A stretch of 11,809 bases of DNA from an uncultured bacterium (GTDB lineage: Bacteria; Bacillota; Clostridia; Lachnospirales; Lachnospiraceae), in NCBI GenBank assembly GCA_937916345.1, contig CALFUE010000049.1, positions 1-11,809 of the forward strand. Reading direction: 5' to 3'. Positions 1 to 6,718 of the stretch are shown piece after piece. The notes below the pieces were generated by a model that ran no database searches, was not told the origin of the DNA, and was given only the letters and a program-made list of their open reading frames with translations. The number at the start of each line of letters is the position of its first letter. Within the stretch, counting starts at the first letter, position 1. A program made the translations under genes and the position numbers.

Positions 1-1892
1 GGAAAGACACGGTTTCCGCCTTAAAGGTCATGAGTGCCGCCAATCAGACATCCTCTCCGGAAGCCACCACAGAGGCGAAGTGTACGGGTGTCGTTGACAA
101 TAACTCGACTACGGTATCCAGCGCTGAGGGTTATCTCATGAACCTGAATATCTACGATAATCTGGGTTATTCCTACACCGCCAGATTCTCCATCAAGGCC
201 GAGGATCCCACCAGAGGAGAGTATACCGTTAATCTGACGGATATCATCGACAAGAACGGTGATTCCATTCTGACTACGGATATCAATTTGAGAGATCTCT
301 TCGGAACAGGCTCTGCGAAGAGTACTCAAGGATCCGGAGTGTATATCACGGACAATTACAATTTCATGCCCGGAAAGAGCAAGAGTGACATCAAGGATGC
401 GATCTCAAAGGCGGCTTACGATTCTGCAAACGACACGAGGCTTTACACCTACAAGCTTGATGCGGACGATATAAACGGAGCCCTGCAGCTCACTGGAAGT
501 AAGGCGCTTCCTGATGGATATACAGTTGAGTTCATGTCAAATAAAACTACTGTTTCCGGAGCTATCCAGGATCTTCTGGCGGATCCTGAAGCGATCACCG
601 GTTATGCAGGTGCAACGGGGGGAGACACCCTCACAAATTCCCTTGTGGTAAGAGATGCTTCGGGAACCGTGGTAGGCCTTGGAAAATATACAAAGGTTGC
701 TGATACTGCAGGTTCCGGTTATACATGGACATTCAATGAGGTGAAGGTCAATGCCACAGGTGGTTATGATGTGGTCAAGGCCGCTGATTATTCACTGACG
801 AAGACTGTTACGATAAAGGATTTTCTCAAGATAGGAACTGAGGTTACAGATTCAACCGGCGAGTATACCGGTTATGTCTTTGACACGGCTGAGCAGATCC
901 AGGAACTGGCCGAACAGTTGAACATGGATGCCGATGCGGCGCCCTTTGACAACAGACCTATCTATTACTGGGATCCGGATGATATAAATGTGGCCGGCGG
1001 CACGATTAAGTTGGAGAGCGGTATAGAGTTTACCAGGGCATCTACTTCTACGGGGGCTTCGGTATTTGTGCCTGACGGAACCACAGCCAATACGTTTAAG
1101 GAGTCTGACAACGCGTTTTCTTATACCTATGGTATTGAGAATACGGGTATCATGAGCAGTTACGGCTATACCACCATAGACGGTAAGACTCTGGCGAACA
1201 ATACAGATGAACCGATCTTCACAGAGGAACTCCCGGCTGACGCGGTTATCCGTTACTCTATGTTCACAGGAGCATGGAGTATCCGCACACCTGCCTCCGA
1301 CGGATTCAACCTCCAGTTTGACACTGTAGACGGTACTCTGTCATACATCGGTTCATCCGGAAACACAACACAGACTCTGAACCTCTCAAAGCTGACGGAC
1401 GCAGGCTACGATGGCTTTGAAGATATTACCATTGACTTTTCGTCACTGCTGAACTACAACAACAACGGTTCTTCTACGGCAGCCCTGTCGGGCGGAGATC
1501 TGGCGGACTCGGACGGAAAAGGAAAGAAGCTGGGAGCCCTCATCGGACTTTCGGTCGACAACTCCGGAAAGGTATTCGGCTCCTATGACAACGGTAACAC
1601 GACTCTGATCGGGCAAATCGCAGTAGCGCAGTTTGCCAACGCTGCAGGTCTAGAGTCCACCGGGGACAACTGCTACAGGACGACCCTGAACTCAGGTGAT
1701 TTCGACGGCATCGGAGTGGAGATTTCCGCGGACGGTTCATCAATCTCCACAGGAGAGCTGGAAATGTCAAATGTGGATCTGGCGGCGGAGTTCACATCCA
1801 TGATCACTACACAGCGTGGTTTTCAGGCAAACTCAAGAGTCATCACCACCTCGGACTCGATGCTGGAGGAACTGATCAGTCTGAAGCGTTAA
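1..1892 (+). CDS. flgE: Flagellar hook protein FlgE, 5'-truncated by the window edge
   Basis: FlgE polymerises into the flagellar hook, the flexible joint between rod and filament, after export through the flagellar type III gate. The frame is open from base 3, before the first in-frame ATG at 30 (residues KDTVSALKV precede it), so the real start lies upstream; about 629 residues are visible. A FlgE-type segment near residue 50 (NIYDNLGYSYTARFSI) suits the D2 region. The C-terminus has the typical rod/hook ending: SNVDLAAEFTSMITTQRGFQ, then NSRVITTSDSMLEEL. This conserved amphipathic helix belongs to the D0 domain and also occurs in FlgG and FlgF, but the long variable middle and the position before motA favour FlgE. 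More than 620 residues is long for a hook protein (about 400 in E. coli), pointing to large surface-exposed inserted domains. A terminator follows the gene. Confidence 0.9.
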   Translation, partial: KDTVSALKVMSAANQTSSPEATTEAKCTGVVDNNSTTVSSAEGYLMNLNIYDNLGYSYTARFSIKAEDPTRGEYTVNLTDIIDKNGDSILTTDINLRDLFGTGSAKSTQGSGVYITDNYNFMPGKSKSDIKDAISKAAYDSANDTRLYTYKLDADDINGALQLTGSKALPDGYTVEFMSNKTTVSGAIQDLLADPEAITGYAGATGGDTLTNSLVVRDASGTVVGLGKYTKVADTAGSGYTWTFNEVKVNATGGYDVVKAADYSLTKTVTIKDFLKIGTEVTDSTGEYTGYVFDTAEQIQELAEQLNMDADAAPFDNRPIYYWDPDDINVAGGTIKLESGIEFTRASTSTGASVFVPDGTTANTFKESDNAFSYTYGIENTGIMSSYGYTTIDGKTLANNTDEPIFTEELPADAVIRYSMFTGAWSIRTPASDGFNLQFDTVDGTLSYIGSSGNTTQTLNLSKLTDAGYDGFEDITIDFSSLLNYNNNGSSTAALSGGDLADSDGKGKKLGALIGLSVDNSGKVFGSYDNGNTTLIGQIAVAQFANAAGLESTGDNCYRTTLNSGDFDGIGVEISADGSSISTGELEMSNVDLAAEFTSMITTQRGFQANSRVITTSDSMLEELISLKR

Positions 1893-1931
1893 TTATAGTA
1901 AACGACAAAATTTTTTTGTCGTTCATTATAA
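1893..1931. repeat. AT-rich inverted repeat just after flgE
   Basis: The inner arms AACGACAAAA (1901-1910) and TTTTGTCGTT (1914-1923) are perfectly complementary across a TTT loop. The outer arms TTATAGTA (1893-1900) and CATTATAA (1924-1931) extend the pairing with one wobble and one mismatch, giving about 18 base pairs. It begins directly after the flgE stop codon. It is not G+C-rich and has no T-run after it, so it is a poor intrinsic terminator. It could be a 3'-end mRNA-stabilising hairpin or a binding site for a regulator. The structure is seen; the role is a guess. Confidence 0.6.
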
Positions 1932-1980
1932 GATAACAGATACGTTTCAGGCGGTAAAACCACAAGATATTGTATTACTG

Positions 1981-2024
1981 TCACAGCTATATTACAAAAT
2001 ATATGGCTGTGATTTTTATTTTTT
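1981..2024 (+). terminator. Rho-independent terminator between flgE and motA
   Basis: The left arm TCACAGCTATATT (1981-1993), a four-base loop ACAA, and a right arm at 1998-2012 pair over 13 bases with one two-base bulge (TG at 2004-2005). The stem is followed at once by TTTTTATTTTTT (2013-2024). A stem plus a U-run is the classic intrinsic terminator layout on the + strand. Placed after the hook gene and before the motA promoter, it probably ends the upstream flagellar transcript or lets only part of it read through into motA. Confidence 0.8.
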
Positions 2025-2036
2025 GCATAAAAAGTA

Positions 2037-2065
2037 TAGACAAACAAAATTAAGTCTAGTAAAAT
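2037..2065 (+). promoter_or_regulatory. Vegetative (sigma-A type) promoter upstream of motA
   Basis: TAGACA (2037-2042) matches the -35 consensus TTGACA at 5 of 6 positions, and TAAAAT (2060-2065) matches the -10 consensus TATAAT at 5 of 6. The spacer is exactly 17 bases. Transcription would start near 2072, leaving a leader of about 36 bases before motA. It lies just after the terminator, in an AT-rich stretch, which raises some risk of a chance match. I found no convincing sigma-28 (flagellar sigma) promoter here, so motA and the genes after it may be driven by the housekeeping sigma factor. Confidence 0.6.
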
Positions 2066-2107
2066 TAAAGCCAAAAGAATTTTTTTGCTTTTATTTGGAG
2101 AAAACTG

Positions 2108-2905
2108 ATGGATTTAGCTACAATTATTGGTATAGTTTTGGGTTTGGTCATGATCATATTCGGTATCATTTCCGGAGATGGTGGCTTTGCCTTACTTCCA
2201 AACTTCATCGATATACCGTCCGTTATCATAACGATCGGTGGATCTCTTGCCGGTTTGATAGGCGCAAACAAGATACCTGATGTTATAGGCGGTTTCTCTT
2301 CCTTTGGAGCGACCATAAGTGATCCGGGATACAATCCCGCGGAGATGATAAACAACATAATAAATCTGTCCAATGTCGCCAGAAAGGAAGGTCTCCTTGC
2401 TTTGGAGGAGACTGCCTCGAATATAGAAGACCCATTTCTCAAAAAAGGACTGATGCTGGTAGTAGACGGTACTGATCCGGAGCTGGTTCGCGGCATTTTG
2501 GAGACTGATATGGACTGTACCGAGGCCAGACACAAGCAAAATATCGGATTCTGGGAGAAATGGGCAGAGCTGGGTCCTGCCTGGGGAATGATAGGTACTC
2601 TGATTGGACTGGTAAACATGCTTAAAAACCTGGATGATTTCGCGTCCATCGGACCGAATATGGCGGTTGCTCTTCTTACCACGCTGTACGGTTCTGTTAT
2701 AGCGAACTACATCTGCGGACCCGCAGGCTCAAAGCTCAAGGTCAACAATGACATGGAGATGCAGATGCGCACCATAGTTGTGGAGGGACTGTTGTCGATA
2801 CAGGCAGGGGAGAACCCTCATACCATCGAAGAAAAACTCAAGAACTTCCTGCCACCCTCAGGTCGAGACGCTGTAGGCAGTGGCGGAGGAGGAGGTGAAG
2901 CTTAA
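2108..2905 (+). CDS. motA: Flagellar stator protein MotA (PomA-like)
   Basis: MotA forms the pentameric ring of the stator, which couples ion flow to rotor torque in the cytoplasmic membrane. The 265 residues show four membrane segments: about 3-22, 36-52, 155-175 and 183-205. The cytoplasmic loop carries ARKEGLLALEE (R92, E100/E101), equivalent to the charged rotor-contacting residues R90 and E98 of E. coli MotA. The third segment has LGPAWGMIGTLIGL with the conserved proline (P157), and the fourth has MAVALLTTLYGSVIAN. The MDLAT start and these segments resemble sodium-type PomA closely. The tail is glycine-rich (GSGGGGGEA). Start: TTTGGAG (ending at 2100) lies 7 bases before the ATG. The gene has its own promoter and overlaps motB by one base (TAATG), implying coupled translation. 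Confidence 0.96.
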   Translation: MDLATIIGIVLGLVMIIFGIISGDGGFALLPNFIDIPSVIITIGGSLAGLIGANKIPDVIGGFSSFGATISDPGYNPAEMINNIINLSNVARKEGLLALEETASNIEDPFLKKGLMLVVDGTDPELVRGILETDMDCTEARHKQNIGFWEKWAELGPAWGMIGTLIGLVNMLKNLDDFASIGPNMAVALLTTLYGSVIANYICGPAGSKLKVNNDMEMQMRTIVVEGLLSIQAGENPHTIEEKLKNFLPPSGRDAVGSGGGGGEA

Positions 2906-3936
2906 TGGCCAGGGAGAAAAAGGAAGACCCGCCTAAAGGGGCCCCTGCCTGGCAGGCCACCTTCTCCGATCTGATGAACCTGCTGCTGTGCTTCTTTGTG
3001 CTGTTGTTTGCAATGTCATCCATTGACGAGGCAAAGATGGAGCTGATAATAGCATCCTTTCATACCAGGTTTAATGTCTTAGAGGGCGGAAGTGCTACCA
3101 TTATGGATGGGGATGCCATAGGATCCGGACTGATGCAGCTGCAGCAGTACGACACAATTTATATGCCGGATGCCAATTCCATGGGAAAAGGCTCAAGTGA
3201 CTATGAGGGTATCATAGAGGATACTACCCACAATGACGCCCACACGGATAACCCTGAAAATCCGGACATAACCGGAAATCCCGAGGGAGAGGGCGAAAAC
3301 CTTCCTGCAGGTGAGAACGGAGATGCGTCAGGCACTAATTCCAATGCCGGGGGCGGCGGAGAACAGAGTGATACCACGGAAGCCGTGAGCGCTGAGCAGG
3401 CTGCCGAGCAGGCCAGGCAAATGGATGACGATGTGCTGACGCAGGAATATGAGAGGCGTGCCTTGACCGAGTCTGAGCGCATCTACAATATGGTCAATGA
3501 ACAATTGTCCTTCTATGGGCTGCAGAATCAGGTGGAAGCCAGCTTCAATGCCCAGTATGTCATGCTTACCCTGAACGGAGCCATACTTTTTGACTCGGGA
3601 CAGGTGGAGGTCAGGGAGGATGCGATGCCTCTGGTTGAAAAGCTTGCCGTGATACTGGACAATTTCAAGACCAATATCATAGAAGTTGAGGGACATACCG
3701 ACAATGTGCCAATCCATTCGGGCAAATACGAGGACAACAATGTGCTGTCAATGTACAGAGCCCTCACTGTGGCGGATTATCTGAGAGACAATACTTCGCT
3801 CAATCCTGCCCTGGTAAAATCCTCGGGGCGGGGAGATTATCTGCCCATAGCGGACAATACCACGCCGGAGGGCAGGGCTCTGAACAGAAGAGTTGTGATA
3901 AAGCTTTACAATTCATATAATTCTGACCTGAAATAA
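2905..3936 (+). CDS. motB: Flagellar stator protein MotB (PomB-like, OmpA-domain peptidoglycan anchor)
   Basis: MotB carries ions through the stator and anchors it to peptidoglycan. A short cytoplasmic N-terminus leads into one membrane helix, with TFSDLMNLLLCFFVLLFAMS at residues 19-38; D22 is the ion-binding aspartate equivalent to E. coli MotB D32. Residues about 85-185 form a low-complexity linker rich in Asp, Glu, Gly, Asn, Ser and Ala. The C-terminal OmpA-like domain starts near I227 (ILFDSG) and includes EGHTDNVP (E262-P269), a later RAL segment, and LNRRVVIKLY near the end. At 343 residues it is slightly longer than many family members because of the linker. The Cys in the helix and the SSID sequence after it match PomB/MotS types more than E. 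coli MotB. It starts inside the motA stop codon. Confidence 0.96.
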   Translation: MAREKKEDPPKGAPAWQATFSDLMNLLLCFFVLLFAMSSIDEAKMELIIASFHTRFNVLEGGSATIMDGDAIGSGLMQLQQYDTIYMPDANSMGKGSSDYEGIIEDTTHNDAHTDNPENPDITGNPEGEGENLPAGENGDASGTNSNAGGGGEQSDTTEAVSAEQAAEQARQMDDDVLTQEYERRALTESERIYNMVNEQLSFYGLQNQVEASFNAQYVMLTLNGAILFDSGQVEVREDAMPLVEKLAVILDNFKTNIIEVEGHTDNVPIHSGKYEDNNVLSMYRALTVADYLRDNTSLNPALVKSSGRGDYLPIADNTTPEGRALNRRVVIKLYNSYNSDLK

Positions 3937-3947
3937 CTATTTGGAGC

Positions 3948-3996
3948 CGGATACCGTTAGCACCATTTCTTCAGGCGGTTACGGTATCGGTATCCG
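3948..3996. repeat. Inverted repeat with two competing pairings between motB and fliL
   Basis: CGGATACCG (3948-3956) is perfectly complementary to CGGTATCCG (3988-3996). The same left region can instead pair GATACCGT (3950-3957) with ACGGTATC (3981-3988), because the right side has a tandem CGGTAT. The two pairings exclude each other. No T-run follows, so it is not an intrinsic terminator. The site sits in a 113-base gap that has no gene, within an otherwise tightly packed transcript. Possible roles are mRNA processing or stabilisation, or a protein or RNA switch that sets stator output against switch and export output. The pairing is seen; the role is inferred. Confidence 0.55.
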
Positions 3997-3998
3997 AT

Positions 3999-4010
3999 TG
4001 ACTCAAGTCA
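3999..4010. repeat. Short palindrome upstream of fliL
   Basis: TGACT (3999-4003) and AGTCA (4006-4010) form a perfect palindrome around a CA centre, immediately after the larger inverted repeat and about 40 bases before the fliL start. A hairpin with a two-base loop is strained, so an operator-like DNA site is as plausible as an RNA hairpin. It is short enough to be chance. Confidence 0.25.
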
Positions 4011-4049
4011 GATAATGAACTGGCGTTATTAGAGGAGGATATTAAGGAT

Positions 4050-4559
4050 ATGAAAAAAAATCTCATGTCGGTTCTGATACTGGCATTGGTATTTGTGAAT
4101 CTGGTGCTTACGGCTCTGGTTGTATTTACCTTGCTTCCCCAGGCTCAGGCTGCAAACAGCCTGATCACCTCTGTGGCTACGGCCTTGGATCTGGAGCTGT
4201 CCAGCGGGCGGGCCGCAAACCTTACCTCCGTAAAGATCGAGGATATGGATGTGCGGACACTGGATGACTCGCTCACCATAAACCTCATGAATTCCGAGGA
4301 TGGTACTGAGCATTACGCAATTGTCTCGGTGGGACTGGTTCTCGATATGACAAATGAGGATTATGAAACATTGAGCCCCCTCATTGAGGAGCGCGCCGCG
4401 CTCATAAAGGAAGAGGTGAAGGGTATCATCACAAGATACCGTTATGAGGATATAAAAAATGATATGTCTCTTCCGAGAGAGGAGATCCTCGCAAAGATAA
4501 AGGGAATGTTTGATTCCGACTTTATCATTGACGTGCTGTTGAATCCTACCTTTGGTTAA
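4050..4559 (+). CDS. fliL: Flagellar basal body-associated protein FliL
   Basis: FliL is a single-pass membrane protein that surrounds or stabilises the stator at the basal body. The 169 residues begin with MKKN, followed by one hydrophobic helix (about 5-28). The rest is an extracytoplasmic domain ending IDVLLNPTFG. The pattern of an acidic strand (YAIVSVGLVLDM), then a helix with EERAALIKEEVKGII, then REEILAKIKGMF fits the stomatin-like FliL fold. Start: AGAGGAGG (4031-4038) lies 11 bases before the ATG, slightly far; a closer AAGGA (4044-4048) is too near, and no better start is visible. An A8 run begins at 4053. FliL divergence between species is high, so placement between motB and fliM adds weight. 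Confidence 0.9.
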   Translation: MKKNLMSVLILALVFVNLVLTALVVFTLLPQAQAANSLITSVATALDLELSSGRAANLTSVKIEDMDVRTLDDSLTINLMNSEDGTEHYAIVSVGLVLDMTNEDYETLSPLIEERAALIKEEVKGIITRYRYEDIKNDMSLPREEILAKIKGMFDSDFIIDVLLNPTFG

Positions 4560-4587
4560 ATGGCAGGCATCTTTGGAGGTGATATAA

Positions 4588-5568
4588 ATGGGTGACGTCC
4601 TCTCCCAAAACGAAATAGACAGCCTCCTCCAACAGTTGTCCAGTGGTGAGGTTTCGGCGGAGGAGCTTACAAAAGAAGCTGAAAAAACGGTCAAAGACTA
4701 CGATTTTGCCAGACCGTCGAAATTTTCCAAAGAGCACCTGCGCACATTGGAGATTATATTTGAGCACTATGGGAGACTGCTTTCCACCAATCTTCCGGTA
4801 TATCTGCGAAAGAACATACAGGTTGAGGTGATAAGCTCCGAGGCTATCACTTACTTCGAGTTCACCAATTCTCTGTCAAATCCTGTGTGTCTGGGGATCG
4901 TGGATTTTGCGCCTCTTTCCGGAACTATTATTATTGAGATGGCCACCAGTATAGGTTATGCCATAGTGGACAGGATGCTGGGAGGTGTGGGTGAACCTCT
5001 GGACAAAAAGAGGGATTTCTCAGAGATAGAGCTCATAATAATAGAGCGCATAATGAATGTCTGCGTGAATCTGCTGGTTGAGCCGTGGGAGAATGTGGCG
5101 GCGATAACCCCCAGACTTGAGCGTATAGAAACCAATTCACAGTTTGCGCAGATCATTTCTCCGGGCGAGATGATCGCTATGGTGATGCTCAATATCAAGA
5201 TAGGTGATGTGGAAGGAATGATGAATATTTGTCTTCCCTTTATCACGCTGGAGCCTGTCATAGAAAACCTGAATACCAAGTTCTGGTTCTCCAATATCCA
5301 GGACAGGGATAACGAAAAATATAATGATGTTATCGAAAATATACTGATGCATGCTCCCATGCCTATAAGGGCAGTTCTGGGAAAGAGTGCGATATCCGTT
5401 TCGGACTTTGTGCTTCTTGCCCCCGGAGACATCATAAAGCTGGATCATACCGTGGAAGATGAGTTGGAGATATATGTGAGCAATATCTGCAAATTTAAGG
5501 CTCTGCCCGGTACCAGCGGAGATAACTACGCTGTCAGGGTGACACAGATCATCAGAGAAGAGGAATAG
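4588..5568 (+). CDS. fliM: Flagellar motor switch protein FliM
   Basis: FliM is the middle component of the cytoplasmic C-ring; it binds phospho-CheY and switches rotation direction. The 326 residues, a usual length, start with the CheY-P-binding peptide LSQNEIDSLLQ (residues 5-15). A linker then leads to the CheC-like middle domain, which carries the GGVG loop (G132-G135) that contacts FliG, and WENVAAITPRLERIETN, typical of FliM. The C-terminal SpoA domain (about 245-322) contains LGKSAISVSDFVLLAPGDII. Unlike FliY, the middle domain lacks the phosphatase residues, as is normal for FliM. Start: GGAGGTGAT (4575-4583) is a very strong ribosome binding site. The fliL-fliM gap is 28 bases; fliY follows after 4 bases. 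Confidence 0.97.
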   Translation: MGDVLSQNEIDSLLQQLSSGEVSAEELTKEAEKTVKDYDFARPSKFSKEHLRTLEIIFEHYGRLLSTNLPVYLRKNIQVEVISSEAITYFEFTNSLSNPVCLGIVDFAPLSGTIIIEMATSIGYAIVDRMLGGVGEPLDKKRDFSEIELIIIERIMNVCVNLLVEPWENVAAITPRLERIETNSQFAQIISPGEMIAMVMLNIKIGDVEGMMNICLPFITLEPVIENLNTKFWFSNIQDRDNEKYNDVIENILMHAPMPIRAVLGKSAISVSDFVLLAPGDIIKLDHTVEDELEIYVSNICKFKALPGTSGDNYAVRVTQIIREEE

Positions 5569-5572
5569 ACAA

Positions 5573-6718
5573 ATGGATGGAGTTTTATCCCAAGAGGAGA
5601 TCAATGCGCTTCTGAATAATACCAACGATTCCGACAGCGGCGCAAGTGACAATCCAAACAAACTTACCAACGACGAGAAGGACGCCATAGGAGAGATAGC
5701 AAATATCTCTATGGGCACGGCCGCGACCACACTTTTTTCTCTGGTAAACCAAAAGGTTGAGATCTCGACACCCGTGGTTACGGATTGCCGCTGGGAGGAT
5801 ATAACATCCGCTTATGAGAGACCCTGCGTATTCATCAGGATCGCCTACACGGTTGGTTTGAACGGATCAAACATCATGGTTCTGAAGGAGAGTGATGTAA
5901 AGATCATCACTGACCTGATGATGGGCGGCGACGGTACCAATACTGAGGGTGAGCTGGGAGAGCTGCATCTGTCGGCCATATCCGAGGCCATGAACCAGAT
6001 GATGGGTTCATCTGCCACATCCCTTTCCGGAATGCTGTCGAAGACCATCGATATCTCACCGCCCCAGGCAGATCTGGTGGATATGACAGACGGAATAGAC
6101 GAGGGCAGCATTGACGAGTTCCTCTCAGGTGATTTTGTAAGAATAACCTTCCGCATGGAGATCGGAGATCTGGTGGATTCCGAGATCATGCAGCTTTATC
6201 CGTACGATTTTGTTCGTGAGATGACGTCCACAGTCATGAACAACATGAAAAAGGATGCCACGGATGCCCAGGCTGGGCCTGCAGAATCTGCGCCGGCGCA
6301 GCAGTCGGCCCAGGCTGCTGCAGAACCTGCAGAAGCAGCTTCTGCAGGTATGATGGGGACTCAGCCCATGATGGGACAACCCATGGGAGTACCGATGATG
6401 GATCCATCTATGATGGGACAGCCCGTGAATGTCCAGCAGGCTCAGTTCTCACCGTTTATGGGAGATTTCTCGGCTGTATTCGCAAAGGAAAACATCGATC
6501 TCATCATGGATGTTCCTCTGGATGTCACAGTTGAGTTGGGGCGTACATCGAAGTCCATCTCCGAGATACTGGAGTTTGCGCCCGGTACCATCATAGAGCT
6601 GAACAAACTGGCGGGTGAGCCCATTGATATACTGGTGAACGGCAAATATGTAGCAAAGGGTGAGGTTGTTGTCATCGAGGAGAACTTCGGTGTTAGGATA
6701 ACCGATATTGTAAAATGA
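5573..6718 (+). CDS. fliY: Flagellar motor switch phosphatase FliY (CheC domain plus FliN/SpoA domain)
   Basis: FliY replaces FliN in the C-ring of many Firmicutes and dephosphorylates CheY-P at the motor. The 381 residues begin with a CheY-binding peptide, LSQEEINALL (5-14), parallel to FliM. Two CheC-type active centres fit D/S-x3-E-x2-N-x22-P: D37, E41, N44, P67, and S134, E138, N141 with ISPP following. Both appear intact, so phosphatase activity is expected. Residues about 228-290 are a low-complexity linker rich in Ala, Gln, Met and Pro. The C-terminal SpoA domain (about 305-381) has LDVTVELGRTSKSISEILEF and ends FGVRITDIV. The stop overlaps the fliO start by four bases (ATGA). No cheY gene follows, unlike in B. 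subtilis. Confidence 0.95.
   Translation: MDGVLSQEEINALLNNTNDSDSGASDNPNKLTNDEKDAIGEIANISMGTAATTLFSLVNQKVEISTPVVTDCRWEDITSAYERPCVFIRIAYTVGLNGSNIMVLKESDVKIITDLMMGGDGTNTEGELGELHLSAISEAMNQMMGSSATSLSGMLSKTIDISPPQADLVDMTDGIDEGSIDEFLSGDFVRITFRMEIGDLVDSEIMQLYPYDFVREMTSTVMNNMKKDATDAQAGPAESAPAQQSAQAAAEPAEAASAGMMGTQPMMGQPMGVPMMDPSMMGQPVNVQQAQFSPFMGDFSAVFAKENIDLIMDVPLDVTVELGRTSKSISEILEFAPGTIIELNKLAGEPIDILVNGKYVAKGEVVVIEENFGVRITDIVK
6350..6424 (+). repeat. Met-Met-Gly-x-Gln-Pro repeats in the FliY linker
   Basis: Residues 260-284 of FliY contain degenerate repeats: MMGTQP, MMGQP, MGVP, MMDPS, MMGQP. At the DNA level ATGATGGGAC recurs. The stretch joins the phosphatase half to the SpoA half and probably acts as a flexible tether. 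Such short coding repeats can gain or lose units by slippage, so length variation between strains is likely. Confidence 0.7.

Noticed and set aside
30..1892. ATG at 30 as the true flgE start
   Set aside because: The frame is open to the left edge, there is no ribosome binding site before this ATG, and hook proteins need a conserved N-terminus that is not in the window.
1889..2074. 61-residue reverse-strand ORF in the flgE-motA gap
   Set aside because: It runs through the terminator and promoter, is made of AT-rich low-information codons, and has no credible start signal.
2025..2107. Sigma-28 (flagellar) promoter before motA
   Set aside because: No CCGATAT-like -10 with a correctly spaced TAAA -35 was found; the vegetative-type match is better.
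2065..2682. 205-residue reverse-strand ORF across motA
   Set aside because: It is a mirror of motA, whose forward protein is clearly conserved; the reverse frame shows no domain I know and no proper ribosome binding site.
3937..4049. c-di-GMP riboswitch before fliL
   Set aside because: The conserved sequence blocks of the known c-di-GMP riboswitch classes are not visible; only simple inverted repeats are present.
4029..4694. 221-residue reverse-strand ORF across fliL and the fliM start
   Set aside because: It spans two real forward genes and has a composition rich in His, Cys and Tyr typical of shadow frames.
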